Below, in pieces: positions 1 through 11,465 of a stretch of DNA of 64,000 nucleotides. Numbering within the stretch: the stretch's first letter is position 1; every line of letters starts with the position of its first letter. This DNA is from Rutpela maculata (taxonomy: Eukaryota; Arthropoda; Insecta; Coleoptera; Cerambycidae). The stretch covers positions 15,240,706-15,304,705 of the forward strand of contig OW386288.2 in assembly GCA_936432065.2 (NCBI GenBank), read 5' to 3'. Position numbers and translations under genes: made by a program. The notes under the pieces were generated by a model. The model had not been told where the DNA came from, made no database searches, and saw only the letters and a list, made by a program, of their open reading frames with translations.

Positions 1-41
1 TTTTTCCACGGATACCAAATCGAAAGGGTGCAAGTGTGATA

Positions 42-951
42 CAGTGTGACCCACTTAAGATCACAACACCCCTGTATACCCGTTAATTGATGCTTGATTA
101 ACTTCAAATTTTGGTGGTAAGCAAAGATTGATAAGGTGATTCTTTGAACTTGGTAATATGTGATATATGTCAGTAGCGTGCGATTTTAAGGGGGTTTCAA
201 AAGCCGATTTTTCAAAAAAAAGTATTAGGGATTTTTTTTAGAAAAAAAAATACTAAGGTATTCTTAATCAGCACCTTTAGAAACCCCTTTGTACAAGATT
301 GCATAGTAGTGGGTACAAAGGTGTTTGAGATAGTGGCTGTCAAAAATACAATTTTTTCAACCAAAACTAATTTTTATTTGTAAAACGGATTCCCAAATCA
401 AAAAAATCTATTCATTTTTTGTTCAGAATAATGCATTGTACTAGACTGAATTGATTTTATAACAAAATATGAAAAAAAAAGGGTATACAGGGGTGTTGCG
501 ATCTTAAGTGGGTCACACTGTATACTTTTTTCTTATTTTGTTATAAAATCAATTCAGTCTAATACAATGCATTATTCTGAACAAAAAATGAAGAATAGAT
601 TTTTTTGATTTGGGAATCCGTTTTACAAATAAAAATTAGTTTTGGTTGAAAAAATTGTATTTTTAACAGCCACTATCTCAAACACCTTTGTACCCACTAC
701 GATGCAATCTTTTACTAAAGGTGCTGATTAAGAATACCTTAGTATTTTTTTCCTAAAAAAATCCCTAATACTTTTTTTTGAAAAATCGGCTTTCGAAACC
801 CCCTTAAAATCGCACGTTACTGACATATATCACATATTACCAAGTCCAAAGAATCACCTTATCGATCTTTTCTTACCACCAAAATTTGAAGTTAATCAAG
901 CATCAATTAACGGGTATACAGGGGTGTTGCGATCTTAAGGGGGTCACACTG
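42..951. mobile_element. TA-flanked MITE, head-to-head dimer
   Basis: The ends begin CAGTGTGACCCACTTAAG and its inverse, flanked by TA at 40-41 and 952-953. A third copy of the same terminus lies in the middle (about 481-523). The left half is therefore a complete MITE and the right half is its near-identical inverted copy; the arms are about 430 bp each. TA flanks and CAGT ends fit Tc1/mariner-type non-autonomous elements. No coding capacity is visible. Confidence 0.85.
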
Positions 952-959
952 TATATCGT

Positions 960-1281
960 TGAAATCGGAATTTCTACTGCATGTCAATGGTTCCATTACA
1001 AATTGTAAGTAATCATAAAATAAACAACTTGTTGTGTCAAAACGGCACTAAACGTAATCCGATCTCAACCAAAAACCATTTCAGATCTTCTGGAGCCTCA
1101 TGCAAAGTTTCATCCAAATCGGTTTAGTAGTTTCACCGCTATACATACATACGCACACACAGATTTTTCAAAAACCACTTTTTGGGGTTCCTGGGACCTC
1201 AAAACGTAAAAATTTGATGTTATCTCAATTTTCGATTTTGGACCAATTTTAGTAACCTCCCACAATTTTGTGGGGAGGTTA
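960..1281. repeat. Unclassified repeat tail ending in a hairpin
   Basis: There is no gene here. The stretch contains a CATACATACGCACACACAG tract and ends in a strong hairpin (stem TAACCTCCC / GGGAGGTTA, 1253-1281). A microsatellite-like tract followed by a terminal hairpin is the kind of end seen in Helitron-like non-autonomous repeats. That is inference only, since the start of the repeat is not visible. Confidence 0.35.
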
Positions 1282-1414
1282 ATAGAAGCTACCTAAGTCT
1301 GTATAATTTAAACTATTCTTGTTGACTGTGTCGTCAAACAGTGCGCTGACATATGAGGTCAAAGCCGCAGACGTGCTCAAACTACGAGAAAGTATTCGAT
1401 ATTCATGTGTAAAA

Positions 1415-2055
1415 AAGATGCTGCTCAAGAAATCACTACTTCCACATCCAGATTTGCTACCCAAGTAGCTACAACGAAAAAATTTGGTATGTGGAAATAA
1501 TTATTTATGAAACTTTAATAATATATTTGAAATCGTCTACTCCAAAAACCCATAAAACGATATCCCACATCGGTAGTGAGATGGGGGTAGTGATAGGGGG
1601 ATGGTGTGGGGATGGATGAAGTAAAAAATATTTTGAGGCCTTTGGTTCTTGTACACACACTAAATCACAATTATTTTTTTCACCCCCTTTTATAATGGGG
1701 TGAGAGTATCTGCTTGATTTACCTATTTACCCCCATTTACCACAATTTACCCTCCAACCCTTCAACGGAATAAGATGAAAATATAATATAGTTCCAGATC
1801 AGGTTAAAATAATATATACGTCTACCAAATTTCACGTCAATATCTTAAACGGTTCCAGAGTAATCGTGCGCACAAACAAAGTTACAGATAGACAGACCGA
1901 CAGACCGACAGACAGAGCGTCAGACAGATTTTTTTTTTTACTTAAAACTTAACTTAAAATCTCGACGTTTCATGACATTCTAAGCCTATTTGAACAATAC
2001 AAATGTTTAAAAAATTTTTCGTCGTTACTATACTTCCACTGGATGTGGAAGTAAT
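1415..2055 (+). mobile_element. HINE-like repeat, copy 1
   Basis: First of five related copies in the window (others: 30775-31480 inverted, 50909-51386 truncated, 62385-62520 partial, 62757-63430). Shared layout: ACTTCCACATCCAGAT near one end, a C-rich middle, the block CCAGAGTAATCGTGCGCAC, a GACA-type microsatellite (about 1888-1925), then a small terminal palindrome of ACTTCCAC and GTGGAAGT. An internal microsatellite plus a short terminal hairpin resembles DINE-1/HINE (Helentron-derived) elements; this assignment is inferred. Confidence 0.6.
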
Positions 2056-2802
2056 TATCCGAAAATCAATTTTTCGGAAAAAAAAATTAAATTGGCCAAT
2101 AAAATCAGTAATCTTTTAGTTTCATTTAAAGATCAGCTATACAAATTATTTTTTACACTTCACTACATATTTTTTTTACAAAAAATACACATATAATTTT
2201 GTATATATAAGTCATATAAATACCAAATGCATTTATATTAATAGAATTTAATAGAAATTTTATACAAATTTTATCTTAAATAACAAAAAACATAAGTATT
2301 CCATTCCGTTATGCTTTGACAGACGCATTCTATCTACGAGTAGCAGGATATATTGTTAGACAAAAAAATAATCATACTTCTAATCTTTTTAGTTTAAACT
2401 TAAAACTCAATATTTGGTCTATTTTGAAGGCGTTTATTTACTAATAGGTTTAAAATACATTTTTTGGTGTCATTTAATCATCTGGATTACCCTCGAATTT
2501 ATTTAAATTCTAAACAATAATAAAATAAACTAATATACCTACTTGCTAGCTTTAACATCGTGAACTTGACCAAGAGAAAAACTTCCCATGTTTTTTATAA
2601 ACGATGAACATATGTCCACAGTGGACAAATTGTCCTTTTGAAAAACCTTCATCGGTCATTTTCAAACAATATTTACACTTCCAAAGCCTTGATAATTGAT
2701 AAATTAGCACACAATATTTGTAAACACGAATACGTTCCAGTATTCTGATAGATGTCAGACTAGTTGACGTCACAGTTAATGGCGGCGCGTAACAAGAATA
2801 AT
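2056..2802. other. AT-rich spacer, no gene seen
   Basis: No repeat boundary, RNA gene or convincing coding region was seen. A 73-codon minus-strand open frame (2552-2773) contains several Cys and His residues but no motif I recognise. Confidence 0.5.
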
Positions 2803-2888
2803 AGGCTTTTTCATTATAGAAGCGCGGATGTGCTGCCGCTACGTTTGTTTGCGGGAACTATGAAATGTTCGGACACTTGATTGTCAAA

Positions 2889-3104
2889 ATGGCTGGACCG
2901 GTATCATTTTTTCACATTAATTTAGACGAAAGTGTGATTGACGGTGCAAAATTAGTACACAACATTGTGGAAGAACACACTTGCGCTCAATTAAGACGCT
3001 GGCTCAAGTATCCTGGCCGTAAAATGACTGGAAGCAAGAATAAAGAACTGGTTGCAAGGTTAGAATTCAACATCAACTTATCAATTTATATACAAGTGCA
3101 TTAA
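2889..3104 (+). pseudogene. SAP-domain-like exon fragment, left arm
   Basis: An open frame starts MAGPVSFFHINLDESV at 2889 and runs into CAQLRRWLKYPGRKMTG..KELVARL, which has the Leu/Trp/Gly/Lys spacing of a SAP (nucleic-acid-binding helix-extended-helix) motif at about residues 31-58. I recall similar N-termini in insect proteins that also carry YqaJ-type nuclease domains, but no such domain is present here. A possible splice donor (AAG|GTTAG) follows the SAP motif, so the frame beyond it to 3104 is probably intronic. It is an isolated exon carried in a palindrome arm. Confidence 0.5.
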
Positions 3105-3162
3105 AAGAAAACAAATGTGTTTAGTCTACAATATGCTTAATAACATTCTTCGTGCAGTAATT

Positions 3163-3375
3163 GAAGAGCTAAGTGGATAAAGGTGTTATGTGACATTTTT
3201 GAAAATTTTGAGATTTCTACACAGACAACTATTTTAACTTATAATCTATCATTTCAATAAGTTTTTGGGATAATAAACCTTTCCTAAATGCGTTTTAATG
3301 TTTGATAAAGGTGTTATGTACATATGGTTTTTATATAATTTAATGGATAAAGGTGTCATGATCACATACCACCTT
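3163..3375. repeat. Subterminal repeats of GGATAAAGGTGTTATG
   Basis: Copies of GATAAAGGTGTTATG or close variants start near 3174, 3305, 3345 and, inverted, 3368. On the right side they lie near 5310 (direct) and 5505 (inverted). Such clusters inside TIRs are typical binding sites for a cognate transposase. Confidence 0.6.
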
Positions 3376-3493
3376 TATCCATTACTGTGCGATATTAAAT
3401 TGTTTTAATCCAAAACACGTTGCTTTTAAAGTTATGTTATATTGACATTAATGTGACAAGTTGTGTTAAGTGTTTCTTACTATTATAGTGAAA

Positions 3494-3554
3494 ATGGCCA
3501 GTCGTAGTAAACTGATATTACAAATGGCAATGAATAAACGATTTCGTGAATCAT
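3494..3554 (+). CDS. Possible first exon of the DUF7869-like gene
   Basis: The frame begins ATGGCCAGTCGTAGTAAA (MASRSK...) in a good context (GAAAATGG) and reaches a plausible donor, GTAAGA, at 3555 after about 20 codons. Without splicing it stops after 38 codons. It lies inside the TIR element on the same strand as the DUF7869-like remnant. The exon model is inferred; no acceptor was pinned down. Confidence 0.3.
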
Positions 3555-4261
3555 GTAAGATGTTTATAAATTGGCTGATATTTGGAAAAGAGCTTATAGT
3601 GTTTTAATCCATATATTCATTTCGTTCAATTTCGAAATGGTATGAGATGGTACAAGAGTCGAGATGGTACTTGAGTATCTAATTGTTGTAAACACATTTA
3701 TATCTTTTGGCAATTCAGCAGAAATCAGTCACATAGTGGCAATTTCTTCCCAGGCAAGTTTTAATAATGTTTTAAAAGCAAAACATTATCAATATAAAAT
3801 GCAATAATAAAATACGAATTTACCAAAGTATTCTAGCAAATTAGTCTGTAAATCAGAAATACTGGAAAGTGACGCTTTGCGGTGTTGATTTTTGTACAAA
3901 CATTTTTATGCTGACAAGTAGAAGAGGGCTGGGCCGTAGAAATTTTTACGACAAGAGCAAAACTGATATCTGGTATTGCTTTTGCCCACCCAATATTTTG
4001 AAAGAGCATTAAATTGTTTAAGGCAAATCTGGCGAATTCCGAAATTCTTGGAAAAAATAATAAGTATGATAATTACGCCAATCAAGTCAAAGGTCATTTG
4101 GGTTTGTAAGGTTATCGTTTAAGAATTACAGGGTTCGCTATGCTTACATCTATTGGGTTATCTGTGAAAAATCCCTGCCTACCCAATAAAAATGCTGAAA
4201 TTACGTCCATGGTATTCAAAATTGTTTAATTGAGATCATGAAATGACTCACATTTTTTCCC

Positions 4262-5140
4262 AAATGTGATGCTGGAAATAATACTAAAGAATACGGAGAA
4301 AATTACAAACTAGCTTTCGAACAACAAAAGTGTGACGGAGCAAAAGTTACAGTAGATAGAACGATTTGCTTTCTTACTTTAGATCTTCAGCAAACCATGC
4401 CGCTGCCAAAATTAAGTACATTGAAAGCATTTTACCTTCGTCAAATGTGGTTTTACAACCTTGGCATATATACATTGAGGAATACTGAAAAAAAAAAACA
4501 ACGTTTTTTTTCACATGAACTGAAGATATGGCCAGTCGTGAAAGCCTAGAAATTGCTAGTTGCTTACATACCTTTTCACAAATTTACAATGAATATTTCC
4601 AAGAAAAGATCGATCACATTATAATATGGCCCGACTCCTGTGGTGGACAAAATAAAAACTTCAATATCATTGCACTTTACCAGTTGTTGATTTTAAAGAG
4701 AGAATTTAAAGTTATTGACCATAAATTTTCGGAGGTGGGACATTCATATTTAGATTCAGACAGAGACTTTGGTCGAGAAAATTTTAAGGAAACATCAAAA
4801 CATCTACGTTCCGGACCAGTATCGAGAAATTTTAAGAACTCCCAAAGACGACGTTGTCATAGATATGAAGAATCATTTCAAGGATATTGATGGAATTGCC
4901 TCAAAACTCAATTTGTACAACAGGAGGAAAAACTTGAACAATGAAAAGGTTTATTTTCGCGACGGTATAAAAGATGAAATGACTCCATTTTACACAGTCG
5001 ATAATTTAAAGAAAAGGAATATGCATAAGATAAATTCCGACGGTATTGCTCTAACGGTGTTTAATGAAAACAAGGGCAGCCTAAGTGTAGGAAAACTGGC
5101 CAATATTAAAGAACAATTACCATTCATAAAGGAATGGTAA
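4262..5140 (+). pseudogene. DUF7869-like protein remnant (candidate transposase)
   Basis: Three frames join into one product. Frame 1 (from 4262) has KCDAGNNTKEY and LDLQQTMPLPKLST. Frame 2 (4528-4768) has MASRESLEIASCL, WPDSCGGQNKN and DHKFSEVGHSYLDSDRDFG. Frame 3 (to 5140) has VEKILRKHQNIYVPDQY and a tail ending in KEW. Breaks fall at the poly-A/poly-T tract (4488-4512) and after DFG near 4770. This order (LQQT..., DSCGGQNKN, DHK..GHS..D.DFG) matches my memory of DUF7869 domains in arthropod proteins. The conserved Asp/His pattern would suit an RNase-H-like catalytic core, but that is inference. It is not functional as it stands. Confidence 0.7.
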
Positions 5141-5930
5141 GGCCGTATTATCACAACATACTTGGAAATGACCAAACTGTGGCTTAAAACCGTAGAACTG
5201 TCCGACTACCTAAAAATTGTACAATGTTTTAATAATAATAAAATATGTTTGATTTCTCAACACTTTTATTCACTAATTCCGTATTCATTTCAGAGAAACT
5301 TATGAACGGATAAAGGTGTTATGTACATTAATTTTTTAAAATTTTCGAAAATAATGACAACTGACAACTTTAGTTATTTGTCTCTGAAAAGTACATCAAA
5401 TGTCAATATCATCGCAAAATGCAAGCTATATAGTCGTTATAACAAAAAAGTTCTCGCCTAAAAACTTTCGAGTTAAATTACTCAATAACGTGTTTTTGTG
5501 ACATAACACCTTTATCCACATAGCTCTTCAATTGATAATTCAGTAAAAATATTTTCCGTTTTTTTACGAAAATGTAGGGTTAAAAATGCAATTGAAAATT
5601 ATGTTTTTTGTCGATCCTTCTGTGGATAAAGGTGGCTCCTTTTTTTCTAATTTTTTTCAAATAGGTAAACTATACGATATGGCACCACCTATTTTCAAAA
5701 AATTGGTAACAGATTCATCATTATTTGTTTAAAAAACGTCGAGTTCCGCTATGTTTGTTCAAACAGTTTTCGCATGTCAATATTATTGGATTTGACATAA
5801 ACATTATGTTTTTTAACCAAATAATGATGAATCTGTTACCAATTTTCTGAAAATAGATAGTGCCATATCGTATAGTTTTTTACCTATTTGAAAAAATTAG
5901 AAAAAAAGGAGCCAGCTTTATCCACAGAAG

Positions 5931-6865
5931 CAGACGGGCAGCCAGGGGGGGGCATGGGGCCCGCCCCTTCCCCAAGCCGTCTTCCATGAACCAAAAATTA
6001 AAGAAGCATAATCACTATAGTACAAATAGTCCCTTCAAATTAGGAAATATTTAAGAAAATTTTCCCACAGTTATAAGACCTGTAAACAGTTAAGTATTTT
6101 TGGGTTGTCTAAACATGATTTTTACCCCCCGCAGTTCTGAAAAAGGGTGGTTTTAAGAAATATATACATATATATGAATTTTAGCGTTTTTTCGTCTTTT
6201 TCTCTGTTTTGAGGAAAAACTATGCATTTTGGTGAAAAATATCAAGAGAGCAAAGTAGTAGAGCATAAAATTTCCTATGACTTTTGTCTCTACTTTTTTT
6301 TCGAATTCCGCTTAGTTTCGCCGCTAGAGGGCGCGAAAGAAATAAATATACATATAGACTTTTGCGTCTTTTTTTAGATTTTGAGCCAAAATTATGCATT
6401 TTTATGAGAAATTACATGAGATCAAAGTTGTAAAACATAAAATTCACTATCTTCAGGTGTTTTCTAGTTTTTTTTTTTTTTTTTCATAAAAATATATATA
6501 TTTTTTATGTTCTACAGCTTTAATCTCACGTAATTTTTCATAAAAATGCATAATTTTGGCTCAAAATTTAAAAAAGGCACAAAAGTCCATATGTATATTT
6601 ATTTCTTTCGTACCCTCTAGCGGCGAAACTATTCGAAAAAAAATGGTAGAGACAAAACTTATAGGAAATTTTATGCTCTACAACTTTGCTCTCTTGATAT
6701 TTTTCACCAAAATGCATAGTTTTTGCCCAAAATAGAGAAAAAGACGAAAAAACGCTAAAAATCATATATATGTATATATTTCTCAAAAACCATCCTTTTT
6801 TTGGCGGGTTCTATTGCCCGCCCCCCCCCCCCCCCCCCCCGACGAGTTTTCTGGCTGCGCCACTG
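5931..6865. mobile_element. hAT-like foldback element, TSD CACAGAAG
   Basis: The ends start CAGACGGGCAGCCAGG and (inverted) CAGTGGCGCAGCCAG. The 8-bp direct repeat CACAGAAG lies at 5923-5930 and 6866-6873, as expected for hAT elements. The interior is a long imperfect palindrome (about 6142-6460 against 6500-6795) that includes a CGCCGCTAGAGGG-type segment on the left arm. A 24-bp C run sits near 6817-6840. No coding content. Confidence 0.8.
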
Positions 6866-6994
6866 CACAGAAGGATCGACAGAAAACCTAATTTTGAATT
6901 GCATTTTTGACCCTACATTTTCGTAAAAAAACAGGAAATATTTTTACTGCATTATCAATTACTGCACGAAGAATGTTATTAAGCATATTGTAGA

Positions 6995-7198
6995 CTAAAC
7001 ACATTTGTTTTCTTTTAATGCACTTGTATATAAATTGATAAGTTGATAGTTGAATTCTAACCTTGCAACTAGTTCTTTATTCTTGCTTCCAGTCATTTTA
7101 CGGCCAGTGTGTTCTTCCACAATATTGTGTACTAATTTTGCACCGTCAATCACACTTTCGTCTAAATTAATGTGAAAAAATGATACCGGTCCAGCCAT
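6995..7198 (-). pseudogene. SAP-like exon fragment, right arm, 33-nt deletion
   Basis: Inverted counterpart of the frame at 2889. The start and flanks match almost exactly, but 33 nt encoding CAQLRRWLKYP are missing, so the frame runs from ..VEEHT straight to GRKMTG... The deletion stays in frame but removes the first SAP helix. The deleted block begins with CT and the retained sequence also has CT at the junction, which fits a small slippage event. Confidence 0.55.
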
Positions 7199-7284
7199 TC
7201 TGACAATCAAGTGTCCGAACATTTCATAGTTCCCGCAAACAAACATAGCGGCAGCACATGCGCGCTTCTATGATGAAAAAGCCT

Positions 7285-7777
7285 TTTGTGCGCATGCGTT
7301 GATTTCCGCCATGTTTGTTCAAAAGGAATGCGCATCGTGTAACTAACGTAACCTCAAATTGGAAGTTTTTAAAATTTATTCTCATTTTTAATGTTTGTAT
7401 CCGCATTTTTAGCTTGGAACCGTAATGGCTCCAAGCGAATATTTAAAAATTCATGCAAATAATTTTTCCACATCCTCGATTAGTAAAATAGACTGCTAAT
7501 TATGGGTCAGATTTCTAACCTGCAAAAAGTGTTGACATATCCGAACATTTCATAGTTCCTGGAAACAAACGTGGCGGCGGCGCATGCGCGCAACCATGAT
7601 GAAAAGGACTATAGCTTATATTTAATACAAGAAATTGAAAAATGTTTTTTATGAACTAGGTACGGGGGTTTTTTTAATGATATTAGCTTACGTTTGTAAG
7701 TATAATTTTCCTAATAAAATTTGTATGCAAGTTTCCTCTTGAAGCTAGAACAGGGACATTTCTCCCTAATAATCTAG
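7285..7777. other. Spacer with a third copy of the outer palindrome terminus
   Basis: No gene. The segment about 7545-7612 repeats, inverted, the terminal block of the 2803-7284 element (CATGATGAAAAGG, the GGCGGCGGCGCATG region, CATTTCATAGTTCC). It suggests a fragment of a neighbouring copy. Confidence 0.5.
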
Positions 7778-10660
7778 TAGACCCGGAGCCGGTGACACTG
7801 AAAGCCCCCTCATAGCGGAATCGAAAAATTTTTATGTGAATTGATAGTTAAAAATTATACGAACAAAATAAGCTTGGTATGCGTAGATTTAAAAAGCCGA
7901 AAAAATATTTAAAAAAATTAATTATCATAAAAATGCAATAATGTTTTACCGTCATCGCGGATATTGATTATTTGTAGTGTCTTCGATAGAAAATGTCGTA
8001 CTCTTTCAGAAAAAAATTACGCAAACCACTTTATTTGGCCGGACGGGTGTGGCATACCTATATGAAGTGTGTAGAGGGGGATGAAATTTCCTCCTTATAA
8101 CGTGCAAACTTTTTTTTTACGTTCGTTTCGATGTGATCTTTAAAAATAACTTGGTATGCGGGCCCAAAAACTGCCGGAAGTACCCGGCATACCAACTTTA
8201 TTGCATGATCTCGATTCACATCTATTACAAAAAGTAGTACGTTAAACAAATTTGTTTTGGAGTAAAATTTTTTATAGAATAAAATGTCTTGTTCCTTTCT
8301 TAGATTTATAATTATACGAGGATAAATATCATGAAAGGAATTATAGGAAAATTTTTAATTTAGATGATTCAAACAATAAAATAAAGTTGATATAATTAAC
8401 AAGAGTTTATGCCCAAGCATAGTATATTTATTAATATCTTCTTCATTTTCTTTGACACTAAGAATTTCTTCAACTTTTGAAGGTGCTGCTGGGCCTTTAT
8501 CCACATTCGGTTGGTTCATATAAAATACAAGTCTGTTCGGTAGCACTTTGCCACATTGTATTTATAAATATGGTGCGCAAAATTTTTTGCGATAAGGTTT
8601 TCCAGCATGGAGGAATATTACTGGAATTGAAATTTTTTTCATAAACTTTTCATATAAATTATGTTATTTTTCAATTATGCAACAATTCAAAATAATATTA
8701 CATTAGAATTATAAAGAACATTTAATAAAACCTATAAAAGTGCATGAAAAATTCAAAAATTTGCAACGAACGTAAATTTGCAAATTAGGGTTTAAAAACA
8801 AGGGAAATGTTGTTTTTTTGATCATCTGAATCTATGTGCAGAATTTGGTAGATATCAGAATTCCGCTTAAGTATTAAAAGTATATTAATTTACCAAATCC
8901 GCAATTATAAAATAATTCGTTATTTAAAATAATTTTTGTCGGACCAGTTTTTTTGTAGGACATTATTTTATTTGGGCAGAGAATATACTGACCTATCAGG
9001 TATTATCTTTATCCTACAGTCAATAATGAGAAAAGTGTTACCATGGAACTGACAGTTTCCGAGCGTAGGACTGAAAAAATATACCATTTATTAAACAATA
9101 GTAAAAAAATCAGCTGGTTAGCAATAATTTTTTGTGACCTCGTTATTTAGACATGTTGGGGGTGGGGACGCTTCGGTCAAACCATCGATTTTGTATCTGA
9201 AGATTTAACTAAAAAACTAACTGTTAGTAATAAAATTTGGACAATCACCCAATCGACATATATACACCCAAGCGCAGTTTATTAGCTACCACTACCGAGA
9301 ATTTTCGCAAAATAATTTTCCAAAAAAATTTAAAAAGATTACTTTGCTTAGGGTCGATTTCATATTCCTTAGTTTTTAGAACACCATGTATAGTTTATGA
9401 CAGCTTTGACAATTTCTTATGACTTCCCAAGATAAGCAAACTCTTTCCGAGCACACACTGTATATCGAATTAATTTCATCAAATTTCATCAAATCATTTT
9501 TGATTGCTAATCTATATATTCCAAGTTAATCTTTCTGAATCTTTTATTGAGGGAGAAAAATATCTGTCAAAAATTAAACGTATTTCTGACGCGGTGGTGT
9601 TGCATATTTTTTTTTAGAATAAATTCTGCGATCTTGCCAAATGCTTGGGGCACAGATGGTCCTAAATTGTGTAATAAATTGAATTTTACAAAGACCTGAT
9701 AAATTTTAATTCCAGTAATATTCCTCCATGTTGGAGAACCTTATCGCAAAAAATTTTGCGCACCATATTTATAAATACAATGTGGTAAAATGCTACCGAA
9801 CCGACTTGTATTTTATATGAACCAACCGAATGTGGATGGCAATTAAATGAAAACAATAGACTTGAACCATTGTGGTATAAAGGCCCAGCAGCACCTTCAA
9901 AAGTTGGAGAAATTCTTAGTGTCCAAGAAAATGAAGAAGAAAGTGAAGAATCGGAGGATGAAAGACTTTATAATATTGATGATATTGACTCTGATGATTA
10001 TTAATAAATATACTATGCTTGGGCATAAACTCTTGTTAATTATATCAACTTTATTTTATTGTTTGAATCATTTAAAGTAAAAATTTTCCTATAATTCCTT
10101 TCATCATATTTATCCTCATATAATTATAAATCTAAGAAAGGAACAAGACATTTTATTTTATAAAAAATTTTACTCCAAAACAAATTTGTTAAACGTACTA
10201 CTTTTTGTAATAGATGTGAATCGAAATCATGCAATAAATTTGGTATGCCGGATACTTCCGGCAGTTTTTGGGCCCGCATACCAAGATATTTTTAAAGATC
10301 ACATCGAAACGAACTTAAAAAAAAAAAAGTTTGCACGTCATCATGGGGAAATTTCACCCCCCTTCACACACTTCAAATAGGTATGCCACACCCGTCCGGC
10401 CCAATAAAGTGGTTTGCGTAATTTTTTTCTGAAAGAGTACGACGTTTTCTATCGAAAACACTACAAATAATCAATATCCGCGATGACGGTAGAACATTAT
10501 TGCATTTTTATAATAATTAATTTTTTTAAACATTTTTTCGGCTTTTTAAATCTACGCATACCAAGCTTATTTTGTTCGTATAATTTTTAACTATCAATTC
10601 ACATAAAAAATGTTCGATTCCGCTATGAGGGGGCTTTCAGTGTCACCGGCTCCGGGTCTA
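7778..10660. mobile_element. Palindromic element with TAGACCCGGAGCCGG ends
   Basis: The ends read TAGACCCGGAGCCGGTGACA and its inverse, each preceded or followed by TAG (7775-7777, 10661-10663), so a 3-bp TSD is possible but ambiguous. The arms (7778-8632 and about 9706-10660) are nearly identical apart from deletions in the left arm; the loop is about 1.07 kb. The arms carry the C-terminal coding end described at 9831. The loop shows no recognisable gene. Confidence 0.75.
9831..10004 (+). pseudogene. C-terminal fragment of a transposon-associated protein
   Basis: The frame reads CGWQLNENNRLEPLWYKGP, then a Glu/Asp/Ser-rich tail ending DIDSDDY and TAA. The GW..N..LEPLW..GP..P pattern resembles the region near the C-terminus of the Cys-rich-tail family seen at 40.5 kb, here with an acidic rather than Cys-rich end. 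The inverted copy in the left arm (8355-8546) lacks about 42 nt across WQLN...LWY and about 60 nt of the acidic tail. Confidence 0.45.
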
Positions 10661-11463
10661 TAGTTTTAGACCCATTCAGATCCGACAAATATTTATAAAA
10701 AACGCAAAGCAGACACAAGAAATAAAAACGTTTTTTCAAAAAAAATCCATAAAAAATGGTTTCTGTTTTGTGGACAAAATATATAATTTATCTACAGACC
10801 CCCCCTGTAATGTCCAGAATAAGTAAAAAAAATTGTCGCTATTCCAAAACAATTCCGTTTTCTTATTTGCAACGCACATTTTGATACCCATTTGCGTCCA
10901 CTATTTTCATTTACACATAGTTACAAAAATGCATTTCAATAAGTAAAGCGCCTCATATTGTTCAAACAACTGGCATTAAAAGTAAAACTAATAAAAATAA
11001 GAGTAAAAGTGGTGCTTGGCAGATGTTGAGAAAGGGGTGTAGAATAGGGTTGAGATTATTGTACCCTGGGCGGGATAAAAAACCGAATACAGTTAGTCTC
11101 GTGCCGTTCACGTGTTATGTAACAGTAAAAGAGTTAAAATTTCAGCTTGATCACTGCACGTGGTTCGGCCATTAAGTTAAAGGTATGGTAGCTTTACACA
11201 CACAGTTCCTGTTATATTATATTTACTTGGGGAAACTTCGCATATGTACATTACGTTTTCAGTTAACATTTTTTTAAATATTCGTATAATTAAGTACACT
11301 CTTCCAGGGTACAATAAAACTAGAAAAAAAATGAATTTTGTATGATTGTTGTTTGACACTTTTCCATCACTTCCTGTTTCTCCAAAAATGACCACAATTT
11401 TGAAATTTTAAATGGAACACCCTGTATATTTTTACATTTTTTGATACAGGAGATGATTTTAAC
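10661..11463. other. Spacer with an isolated element terminus
   Basis: No gene. The end AAATGGAACACCCTGTATAT near 11411-11430 is the kind of CAGGGTGTTCC terminus found on insect TA-inserting elements; its partner end was not found. GTACCCTGG and CCAGGGTAC blocks (about 11061 and 11306) form a weak inverted pair. Confidence 0.4.
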
Positions 11464-11465
11464 TA

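Larger units (their letters stand above)
3163..5529 (+). mobile_element. TIR DNA transposon carrying a DUF7869-like gene, 4-bp AATT TSD
   Basis: The ends read GAAGAGCTAAGTGGATAAAG and the inverse of GAAGAGCTATGTGGATAAAG. Direct AATT copies flank them (3159-3162, 5530-5533). The other arm of the host palindrome keeps the uninterrupted site (inverse of CAGTAATTGATAATGCAG, about 6950-6967) with a single AATT. The motif GGATAAAGGTGTTATG recurs several times just inside both ends, like subterminal transposase-binding repeats. The only recognisable product is a decayed DUF7869-like protein. The element is 2,367 bp. Confidence 0.8.
2803..7284. mobile_element. Long palindromic element split by two insertions
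   Basis: Both ends begin AGGCTTTTTCAT. After removing the insertions at 3163-5529 and 5931-6865 with one copy of each TSD, the rest folds into a palindrome of about 1.17 kb with arms near 580 bp and its centre near 5770. Each arm carries a short coding stretch resembling the N-terminal exon of a SAP-domain protein. A third copy of the terminal sequence lies just outside at about 7545-7612. The TSD of this outer element is not clear. It is probably a non-autonomous foldback element that has captured an exon. Confidence 0.75.
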
